Assembly: GCA_045653035.1 (NCBI GenBank)
Contig: JAZOLO010000002.1
Span: 1 to 27,898, forward strand
DNA from: RGIG6353 sp045653035
Lineage (GTDB): Bacteria; Bacillota; Clostridia; Oscillospirales; SIG627
Length of the DNA stretch: 27,898 nucleotides
Reading direction: 5' to 3'
The notes under the pieces: generated by a model
The model's input: only the letters and a program-made list of their open reading frames with translations
Database searches by the model: none
Told to the model about the DNA's origin: nothing
Made by a program: the position numbers and the translations under genes
Shown: in pieces, positions 1-6,280 of the stretch
Layout of the letters: each line of letters starts with the position of its first letter
Numbering within the stretch: position 1 is the stretch's first letter

Positions 1-378
1 CGACCGAATCTATAAGCCGGGTTTTGTCAGGAAGCAAAGCTTCTTGTACGGTCATCTATCTAGGGCAGAGGTCGCCCTCTGTCTCATGCCACCTTCGAGG
101 TCTTATCAGGCGGATATGGAGCTTTCGCTCCGCCTCTTGCGGTGTTGCTCCGGATAGGGTTTACATGGCCGCGACGTCTCCGCCGCGCCGGTGAGCTCTT
201 ACCTCGCCTTTCCATCCTTACCGTTAAGCCTAGGCTTTAAAAACGGCGGTTTCTTTCTGTTGCACTTTCCCTGAACTCGCCTTCGGCAGGCGTTACCTGT
301 TATCCTTGCCTTATGGAGCCCGGACTTTCCTCATGACACACCTTTAGGCTTATGCCACGCAACCGTCCGATTCGGTCA
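1..378 (-). ncRNA. rnpB: RNase P RNA (catalytic subunit of ribonuclease P)
   Basis: This is the catalytic RNA that removes 5' leaders from pre-tRNAs. Read on the minus strand it begins just after a strong promoter and contains the conserved 5' signature GAGGAAAGTCCGGGCTCC (about 345-328), the J11/12-type GCAACAGAAAGAAACCGCC stretch (about 265-247), the AGAT..ATGACCG element (about 64-50) and the 3' ACAAAACCCGGCTTAT (about 29-14). The two ends pair as helix P1: 1-10 is complementary to 369-378. Bacterial type A-like architecture is likely. The mature 3' end may lie a few bases beyond the left edge of the window. No CDS on either strand here is convincing. Confidence 0.96.
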
Positions 379-384
379 TAAGTT

Positions 385-413
385 ATTATACTCCATAAAT
401 TTAATTTTGTCAA
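385..413 (-). promoter_or_regulatory. Sigma-A promoter of rnpB
   Basis: On the minus strand a perfect -35 TTGACA (413-408) and a perfect -10 TATAAT (390-385) are separated by 17 bp. Transcription would begin near 378, exactly where the P1 helix of RNase P RNA starts. This is as close to consensus as a promoter gets and fits a strongly expressed housekeeping RNA. Confidence 0.93.
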
Positions 414-418
414 ACATA

Positions 419-447
419 TTGCACAAATCCGATAATAACTGTATAAT
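419..447 (+). promoter_or_regulatory. Putative promoter of the Gld-like ABC operon
   Basis: A perfect -10 TATAAT (442-447) lies 17 bp after a weak -35 TTGCAC (419-424). A second TATAAT follows at 455-460 without a recognisable -35. It is divergent from, and nearly back to back with, the rnpB promoter (385-413). The leader to the ATG at 536 would be about 80 nt. The -35 is poor, so the exact start is uncertain. Confidence 0.45.
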
Positions 448-535
448 AATAGCGTATAATTTTTTATTTGTACAAACTTTGTCTATAATTTTTTGATACA
501 ATTTATCGGAAAAGATAAAAAGCAAGGAGAACAAC

Positions 536-1477
536 ATGATTGAAATAATCGGAGTTACCAAAAAATTTGGCAACAAGACGGCTGTTGACAATCTTACCTT
601 CACCGTTGCAGACGGTGAGATAATGGGCTTTCTCGGGCCTAACGGTGCGGGAAAGAGTACCACTATGAATATTTTAACAGGCTACCTTTCGGCTACCTCG
701 GGTAAGGCTATTATAAATGGTATCGACGTTTTTGAAGACCCAAAGGGAGCAAAGCAGAATATAGGCTTTCTTCCCGAACAGCCTCCTCTTTATCAGGACA
801 TGACGGTTATGGAGTACTTAAAGTTCGTCTACGAGCTTCGAGGTGCTGTGCTTCCCCGTAAAAAGCATCTTGACGAGATATGCGAGATGACGGGTATCGG
901 GGGCGTTAAGACGAGAGTTATAAAGAATCTTTCAAAGGGCTACCGTCAGAGAGTAGGAATTGCAGAGGCTCTTGTGGGCGACCCTAAGGTGCTTATTTTC
1001 GACGAGCCCACCGTTGGTCTTGACCCCAACCAGATAGTAGAGATAAGAGCACTTATTAAAAACCTCGGTAAGAAGCACACCGTTATCCTTTCAACACATA
1101 TTCTTTCAGAGGTACAGGCGGTTTGCGACAGAATACTTATTATAAACAAGGGAAAAATCGTTGCCGATTCAAGAGCGGCAGACCTTCTTTCAAATACGTC
1201 GGGCGTTATGAAGTACCGAGCGAAGCTTGCCACCCGTGACGGGAAGACCGCACTCCACCTTGTGGGGGCTGTTGACGGCGTTCTTAAGGTATGGCTTGAA
1301 AAGGGTGAGGAGGGTATCTCTACCGTTGTCTTTGAGTCAGACCCGTCAGTTGACGTGCGTCACGGACTTTTCAGACTTCTTGCCTCGAAGGACGTGCCCC
1401 TTTTGGGACTTGAAAACGTCAGCCTGACTCTTGAGGATATCTTCGCAAGACTTACTATGGCAGGGGAGGTAAAATAA
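536..1477 (+). CDS. ABC transporter ATP-binding protein, GldA-like
   Basis: This 313-residue protein is the nucleotide-binding subunit of an ABC-2 type transporter. Walker A GPNGAGKST is at residues 34-42, a Q-loop at about 80-84 (LPEQP), the signature LSKGY at 132-136, Walker B LIFDEP at 153-158 and the switch His of STHIL near 188. A C-terminal extension after residue 200 is typical of the CcmA/GldA branch, which powers ABC-2 permeases. The ATG at 536 follows AAGGAG with good spacing. It heads a run in which all genes touch or overlap (TAATG with the permease at 1477). In Bacteroidota GldA takes part in gliding, but in Clostridia this ATPase-permease-GldG-DUF4340 operon is not linked to gliding; the substrate is unknown. 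Confidence 0.93.
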   Translation: MIEIIGVTKKFGNKTAVDNLTFTVADGEIMGFLGPNGAGKSTTMNILTGYLSATSGKAIINGIDVFEDPKGAKQNIGFLPEQPPLYQDMTVMEYLKFVYELRGAVLPRKKHLDEICEMTGIGGVKTRVIKNLSKGYRQRVGIAEALVGDPKVLIFDEPTVGLDPNQIVEIRALIKNLGKKHTVILSTHILSEVQAVCDRILIINKGKIVADSRAADLLSNTSGVMKYRAKLATRDGKTALHLVGAVDGVLKVWLEKGEEGISTVVFESDPSVDVRHGLFRLLASKDVPLLGLENVSLTLEDIFARLTMAGEVK

Positions 1478-2181
1478 TGCTTGCAATTTATAAAAGAGAA
1501 TTCACCTCTTACTTCACATCCACTCTCGGCTACATATTCATGGCAGTGTTTCTTGCACTGTCGGGAGCAATAGTGTGGTTTTCAAACTTCTTTTCGGCAA
1601 CCACCTCATTTGCTAACTACTTTTTCATAATGATAATTTTCTTTATTATTCTTATACCCATTCTTACAATGAAGCTTCTCAGCGAGGAGAGAAGAACAAA
1701 GACAGAACAGCTCCTTCTCACCTCTCCCGTAACGCTTTTCAATATCGTCTTCGCAAAGTTCATGGCGGCACTCACCCTTTTTGAAATGACCTTTGCAATA
1801 TCTCTTTTAAACCTTATTCCCGTATCCCGCTACGGCACGGTAAATACTGCCGAAGTTATCTCGAACTTTATTGGAGTTTCTTTCGTTGCAATGGCGCTTA
1901 TCGCCATCGGGCTTTTCATATCCTCCCTTACCGAAAGCCAGTTCATTGCGGCAATCGGCTCAATTGCGGTAATTCTTGCAACACTTCTTGTCGGCTTATT
2001 TTCTTCGTCTATTCCTAATGACTTTATCCGTGTGTTCATCAAGTGGTTTTCAATTCTTGACCGCTTTGTAAACTTCCGTCACGGTATTTTTGACGCTTCT
2101 TCCATAGTTTATTACATTTCCCTTTCGGCAATTTTCATATTCCTTACAGTAAGAGTATACGAGAAACGCCGTTGGTCGTAA
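1477..2181 (+). CDS. ABC-2 type transporter permease, GldF-like
   Basis: This 234-residue integral membrane protein has about six hydrophobic segments (around residues 17-40, 50-66, 95-115, 135-168 in two passes, and 205-226), the layout of an ABC-2 permease. The stretch between segments two and three, with EERRTKTEQLLLTSPV, is the conserved cytoplasmic coupling region of GldF/NosY-like permeases. It begins at the TAATG overlap with the ATPase gene, with GGGGAGG just upstream, so the two are translationally coupled. It should form the membrane half of the transporter together with the ATPase. The following GldG-like gene uses an AAGGAG that overlaps this gene's stop codon. Confidence 0.92.
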   Translation: MLAIYKREFTSYFTSTLGYIFMAVFLALSGAIVWFSNFFSATTSFANYFFIMIIFFIILIPILTMKLLSEERRTKTEQLLLTSPVTLFNIVFAKFMAALTLFEMTFAISLLNLIPVSRYGTVNTAEVISNFIGVSFVAMALIAIGLFISSLTESQFIAAIGSIAVILATLLVGLFSSSIPNDFIRVFIKWFSILDRFVNFRHGIFDASSIVYYISLSAIFIFLTVRVYEKRRWS

Positions 2182-2193
2182 GGAGATAAAAAT

Positions 2194-3684
2194 ATGAAAA
2201 AGATAAATTTCGACAAAAAGACCCTCAAATACGGCTCGGCATCGGTAATTCTTGCAGTATTCTTTATTGCTTTGGTCTTTCTTCTCAACCTTGTCGTGAC
2301 CTCACTCACCGAACGCTTTAACCTTTTCGTCGACCTCACCGAAGAACAGCTCTACGAGATTTCAGATGCATCTCATGCTCTCCTTGAGGATATGGGAGAG
2401 GGTGAAATTAAGTTCATTTTCTTCACACCTCTCGACGAGCTTGACGAAAACGAATACGCCAAGAGTGTAAAAACACTTGCCCTTGAATACGAGGCAAAGT
2501 ATAAAAATATAAAGATAGAGTATATAGATATGCTCAAAAATCCCTCGGCTGTAGCGAAATACCGACGTGACTACGACCTTAAGGCAACCACTATTATCGT
2601 TGAAAGCGATAAGCGTCATACCGCCTTTGATATGTGGGAGTGCTTCGTTTACACCGAGGATCAGAACGGAGCATATCAGTACTACGCATTCAACGGCGAG
2701 TACCGCTTTACCTCCTCTCTTATCAAGGTAACACGTGAGGAAATGCCACGTGCACTCTTTGTTACAAACCACTCCGAAACAGTACCCGTACAGCTTAAGG
2801 CACTCCTTGTTGATGCGGGGTTTGTAGTAGAGAATATCGACCTGTCACAAAACGAGATACCCGAGGACACAAAGCTCGTGATTATAAACGACCCCAAGAA
2901 GGACTTTACGGGCATCGAGAGTGAGGAGCAGGGCACGAGTGAAATAACAAGACTCAGCCGTTACCTTGAGGGCGGCGGAAACGCAATGCTTTTTGTCGGC
3001 CCCGACACACCTGAGCTTTCCAACCTTGACGAGCTTTGTGAGAACTGGGGTGTTAGAATAAGACACGGCTATCAGATAATAGACGAAAAGAACTCGGTAG
3101 CCTCCATGAACAGCCTCGCCCTTATCACAAGATACGTAAGTGAGGCGGTAGAGGATGAAACCATGGACCTCACAAAGTTCCATCGTCGTCTTTCTGGTGC
3201 AGATAACCCCATCAAGACAGTATCCTTCTATACAGTACCCCTTGAAATTCTCCCTGTAACCGACGTTTCTCACTCGGTGGGTGCAATTCTTGCAACCTAC
3301 TACACCGCAGCTATTCCCGAAACAGAGAATAAAAACGTGTCTGTTCCCGTACTCGTTGCGGCATCGAACAGAGAGTTTAACGAGGAGACCGCCGAGACCG
3401 ACGTAAACTATCTCATTGTTGGAGGCTCTACCTACCTTGCGGGCGATATGTTCCTTGGCACTTATCGCAACACCTACGGAAACACCGAAATTATCAAGTC
3501 CATCGTCTCGGAGATAACCGACGAAACTATGATGCTTGACGTAAACTATAAGGTGTATAACGATACAACGCTTACAATAGACAATAAGACAAGTCAGAAC
3601 TGGCTCATTGCACTTATAGTGGTGCTTCCCTCAGTCGTGCTTCTTGCAGCCTTCCTTGTATTCCTTAGGAGGAGGCATTTGTAA
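2194..3684 (+). CDS. GldG-like ABC transporter auxiliary protein
   Basis: This 496-residue protein has one N-terminal membrane segment (about 16-38), a long extracytoplasmic region and one C-terminal membrane segment (about 468-490) followed by a basic RRRR tail. This is the layout of Gldg-family proteins with the ABC_transp_aux domain, which accompany GldA/GldF-type transporters. The block beginning LFVDLTEEQLYEIS is the typical start of the soluble domain (skeleton F-DLT---LY-LS). The start codon follows AAGGAG, which overlaps the permease stop codon. It ends in a TAATG overlap with the next gene. Its role is inferred to be a periplasm-facing partner of the transporter; no catalytic motif is visible. 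Confidence 0.88.
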   Translation: MKKINFDKKTLKYGSASVILAVFFIALVFLLNLVVTSLTERFNLFVDLTEEQLYEISDASHALLEDMGEGEIKFIFFTPLDELDENEYAKSVKTLALEYEAKYKNIKIEYIDMLKNPSAVAKYRRDYDLKATTIIVESDKRHTAFDMWECFVYTEDQNGAYQYYAFNGEYRFTSSLIKVTREEMPRALFVTNHSETVPVQLKALLVDAGFVVENIDLSQNEIPEDTKLVIINDPKKDFTGIESEEQGTSEITRLSRYLEGGGNAMLFVGPDTPELSNLDELCENWGVRIRHGYQIIDEKNSVASMNSLALITRYVSEAVEDETMDLTKFHRRLSGADNPIKTVSFYTVPLEILPVTDVSHSVGAILATYYTAAIPETENKNVSVPVLVAASNREFNEETAETDVNYLIVGGSTYLAGDMFLGTYRNTYGNTEIIKSIVSEITDETMMLDVNYKVYNDTTLTIDNKTSQNWLIALIVVLPSVVLLAAFLVFLRRRHL

Positions 3685-5303
3685 TGACTAAATTTAAAAA
3701 GCAGATGATATTGTCGGGGCTTCTTCTTGTTCTTGCAGTAGCACTTTCCGTTATTTACTTTATGCTTGCCAGCGGTGACGAAGCAAAGAGCCCCGCCCCC
3801 TCACTTAACGCTACCCTTGAGGGGGATACCGTTAAGGTAACGGGACTTATGGCGGATAAAAGCTACGTCTATTCCACCGACGGCAAGAAGTGGAGCGACG
3901 TTGACGATAATAAAGGCTTCTCCTTTAAAAGCGGTAAGATGTGCTATATAAAGGAGAAGGGCGACAAGAGTGACGTGGCGGTTATCGGTGCTTTCGGCGA
4001 GTCTACAAAGAACGGCAGACCTTACATCGTTGAAAAGATAGAAAACGCCGACATGAACTCAATATTTGTTCATAATACTCACGGTGAGTACACTATGCTT
4101 CATAAAAAAAGCGGTGCCTATGCTATTGAGGGTCTTGAGGGCTACGACAAGAACGAGGAAATAATGGCACAGCTTAGAGTAAACACCCTCAACATGCTCG
4201 CTGTAAGATACGTGGAGGAAGCTAATTTAAACGCACTTCACGAGTACGGCATAGATCCTGAAAATCCCGAAAACTACTTCGTTGTTACCTATAACGACGA
4301 GAAGGACAGCTATAAAATAATCGTAGGTGACAAGACACCCGACGAGGACGGCTACTATGCATATCTTTCGGGCAGAGATGCCCTTTACGTTGTGGATACC
4401 GGCGTTGAAGTCTCGGTGCTTCTTCCCAAAAGCAGCTACGTTAAGCCCTCTGTTGTCCATACCGTAAAAGAAAACCGCAAGTTTGAGCTTTTAAGCTTCC
4501 ATTTAAATAAGAAGGGTGAGCGGTTTATCTCCATTGAAAAAGCCACAGGAAGCCTTACCTACGGCAATAACTCCACCCACCGCATAACCTACCCAATGGG
4601 CAATAATGCAACAAGCCTTACAAGCTTTGAACAGCTTCTGAATATGCTTCTTGCACTTGAGGGTACGTCTACTATTCTATACGGAGAGGGTGTTACACCC
4701 GAGGCACTCCAAGAGTACGGCTTTTTCGATGCCGAGGGGCGTGACACGTCAGATTATTCCTTCAGCTATAAGTATCCTGCCTTTTCCGAGGAGCTTTATC
4801 TTGTAAAGGACGAGGAAAGAGGAGATTTTATCGCATACTCCGTGAATAATAACATTGTTGCAAGAGTTTCACCCGAGTCGCTTACGTTCCTTGACTGGGA
4901 TATGCTTGTTTGGGTATCCTCCGAAATTTTCCTTTTAGATATAGAGGACATCGCAACAGTGAGATACGAGGAAAATGGTAAATCGGCAGAGTTTGCCATT
5001 TCAGGAACAGGCGAGGAGCTTTCGGTTACTGTTAACGGAAAGCCTGCAAGCATTGCCGATTTTAAAGAGCTTTACCGTTCAATCTTCTACGTGATAGTTA
5101 CCTCCTATTCCAAGGACAGCAAATACGGGGGAGAAACACTCCGTATGCTTATTACCACCGAAAAGGGTGAGGAGCTTGACTACCGCTTCTATTCGCATTC
5201 GGCACAGTACAGCTACTATACCTTAAACGGCTTCGGCGAATTCTACGTTTCAGCCGATAAGGTCAATATTATGAAGGAGACCGCTTTCGGTTTTTTGGAA
5301 TGA
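3684..5303 (+). CDS. DUF4340 domain protein, membrane-anchored
   Basis: This 539-residue protein has an N-terminal uncleaved-looking signal anchor (about residues 8-29, followed by SGDEAKSP) and an outward-facing remainder rich in charged and aromatic residues. The region around residues 165-360 (including GIDPENPENYFVV and a following VGDKTPDEDGYYA) resembles the DUF4340 repeat-like domain that regularly follows GldG-like genes. It overlaps the GldG-like gene by TAATG, and its own TGA lies one base before the nrdG ATG. It is very probably an accessory part of the same envelope complex. The biochemical function of DUF4340 is not established, and I see no catalytic motif. Confidence 0.82.
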   Translation: MTKFKKQMILSGLLLVLAVALSVIYFMLASGDEAKSPAPSLNATLEGDTVKVTGLMADKSYVYSTDGKKWSDVDDNKGFSFKSGKMCYIKEKGDKSDVAVIGAFGESTKNGRPYIVEKIENADMNSIFVHNTHGEYTMLHKKSGAYAIEGLEGYDKNEEIMAQLRVNTLNMLAVRYVEEANLNALHEYGIDPENPENYFVVTYNDEKDSYKIIVGDKTPDEDGYYAYLSGRDALYVVDTGVEVSVLLPKSSYVKPSVVHTVKENRKFELLSFHLNKKGERFISIEKATGSLTYGNNSTHRITYPMGNNATSLTSFEQLLNMLLALEGTSTILYGEGVTPEALQEYGFFDAEGRDTSDYSFSYKYPAFSEELYLVKDEERGDFIAYSVNNNIVARVSPESLTFLDWDMLVWVSSEIFLLDIEDIATVRYEENGKSAEFAISGTGEELSVTVNGKPASIADFKELYRSIFYVIVTSYSKDSKYGGETLRMLITTEKGEELDYRFYSHSAQYSYYTLNGFGEFYVSADKVNIMKETAFGFLE

Positions 5304-5304
5304 T

Positions 5305-5997
5305 ATGAAAATACACGGCTTTCAGAAGCTGACGCTTCTTGATTTTCCCGAAAAAACTGCCGCTACCGTCTTTACGGGCGGTTGTAACCTCCGTTGCCCC
5401 TTCTGCCATAACGGCGACCTTGTTCTTGCCCCGTCGACGGTTCACGAGATTTCGGAGGAGGAGGTACTCTCGGTTCTCGACAAGAGACGAGGCTTTCTTG
5501 ACGGTGTATGCATTACGGGAGGGGAGCCACTCCTTAACGCTGATATCGGCGCTTTTATGAAAAAGATAAAGGAGAGGGGACTTCTCGTAAAGCTTGACAC
5601 CAACGGAACACTCCCCCTAAGGCTTCAAGAGCTTCTTCTGTCGGGACTCATTGACTACGTTGCTATGGATATAAAGAATTCAAAACAGTCTTACGCAAAA
5701 ACGGTAGGACTTGAGAACTTCGACGTATCAGGCGTTGAAAAAAGCGTCGGGCTTTTACGAGAGTCGGGGGTAGACCATGAATTTCGTACTACCCTCGTTC
5801 GTGAGCTTCACACAGTGGAGGATATGAGAAAAATCGGAGAGTGGCTTCGTGGCTCGGAAAAATATTTCCTCCAAGCCTTTAAGCTTTCGGACAACGTTCT
5901 TGACAAAAGCCTTACAGGCTTTGAAAAGTGTGAGCTTGAAGAAATGCTTGAAGCGGTAAAAGAGTATATCCCAAATGCAAAACTTCGAGGTATATAA
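5305..5997 (+). CDS. nrdG: Anaerobic ribonucleoside-triphosphate reductase activating protein
   Basis: This 230-residue radical-SAM enzyme reductively cleaves S-adenosylmethionine to install the glycyl radical on NrdD. The [4Fe-4S] motif CNLRCPFC gives cysteines 27, 31 and 34 (CxxxCxxC), and TGGEPLL near residues 72-78 is the SAM-binding GGE element. The N-terminal FQKLTLLDFPEK is characteristic of the NrdG2-type activases (TIGR02495-like), which pair with thioredoxin- or glutaredoxin-associated NrdD proteins; that matches the nrdD at 17298. The ATG is one base after the DUF4340 stop and has only a weak GGAA upstream, so translation is probably coupled. It is separated from nrdD by 11 kb, which is unusual. 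Confidence 0.92.
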   Translation: MKIHGFQKLTLLDFPEKTAATVFTGGCNLRCPFCHNGDLVLAPSTVHEISEEEVLSVLDKRRGFLDGVCITGGEPLLNADIGAFMKKIKERGLLVKLDTNGTLPLRLQELLLSGLIDYVAMDIKNSKQSYAKTVGLENFDVSGVEKSVGLLRESGVDHEFRTTLVRELHTVEDMRKIGEWLRGSEKYFLQAFKLSDNVLDKSLTGFEKCELEEMLEAVKEYIPNAKLRGI

Positions 5998-6000
5998 TAC

Positions 6001-6035
6001 AAGAGAGGAGGATTTTTATAAAATCCCCCTCTCTT
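6001..6035 (+). terminator. Hairpin directly after nrdG
   Basis: Stem 6001-6016 pairs with 6020-6035 (AAGAGAGG.GGATTTT against its complement, one A-C mismatch, 3-nt loop). It begins three bases after the nrdG stop codon. No T-run follows, so it may act together with the next hairpin, as an RNA 3'-end stabiliser, or as a terminator. The same hairpin follows guaB at 21215-21181. Confidence 0.6.
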
Positions 6036-6056
6036 AAACTCTCCCCAAAACTATGA

Positions 6057-6087
6057 CAAAGGACTTCATTGAAGCCCTTTGTTTTTT
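6057..6087 (+). terminator. Rho-independent terminator of the nrdG operon
   Basis: Stem 6057-6067 (CAAAGGACTTC) pairs with 6071-6081 (GAAGCCCTTTG), with one A-C mismatch and a 3-nt loop, followed by TTTTTT at 6082-6087. This is a classical intrinsic terminator for the plus-strand operon. Confidence 0.8.
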
Positions 6088-6280
6088 ATATAAAAATTTT
6101 TGAAAGAGAGTATGAGAGAAAGCTTTTTATTACATAGGAAATTGCATCGCAACTCATTGTAAAAAACAAAGTCTACCTATAAAAATCGTGAGCGTTAGCG
6201 AACTTTACAATTAGTTGCCGAAGGCGACTTTTTTATAAAAAGTTTTCTCTCATAAAAACCAAAATCTCTAAGCTTTCACC

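Larger units (their letters stand above)
6001..6265 (+). repeat. 265-bp intergenic repeat, copy 1, with MITE-like core
   Basis: This segment recurs nearly unchanged, by eye with fewer than 20 differences, on the opposite strand at 20945-21215. In order it holds a terminator-like hairpin (6001-6035), a second terminator (6057-6087), and a core bounded by 20-bp inverted ends: TATGAGAGAAAGCTTTTTAT at 6111-6130 and its near-complement at 6235-6254, giving 144 bp. Inside are smaller hairpins, including GTTGCC-GAA-GGCGAC at about 6213-6227. There is no ORF. It sits between the convergent 3' ends of nrdG and the ABC exporter. The core looks like a miniature inverted-repeat element, but no target-site duplication can be defined. 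Confidence 0.85.

Noticed and set aside
1..378. tmRNA or SRP RNA
   Set aside because: The 5' GAGGAAAGTCCGGGCTCC and 3' ACCCGGCTTAT signatures, and the end pairing, are those of RNase P RNA.
376..663. Minus-strand ORF over the rnpB promoter and the start of the ABC ATPase
   Set aside because: Antisense to a clear CDS and across two promoters; no coding features.
6111..6254. Insertion sequence with transposase
   Set aside because: The core has inverted ends but only 144 bp and no ORF, so it can only be non-autonomous.
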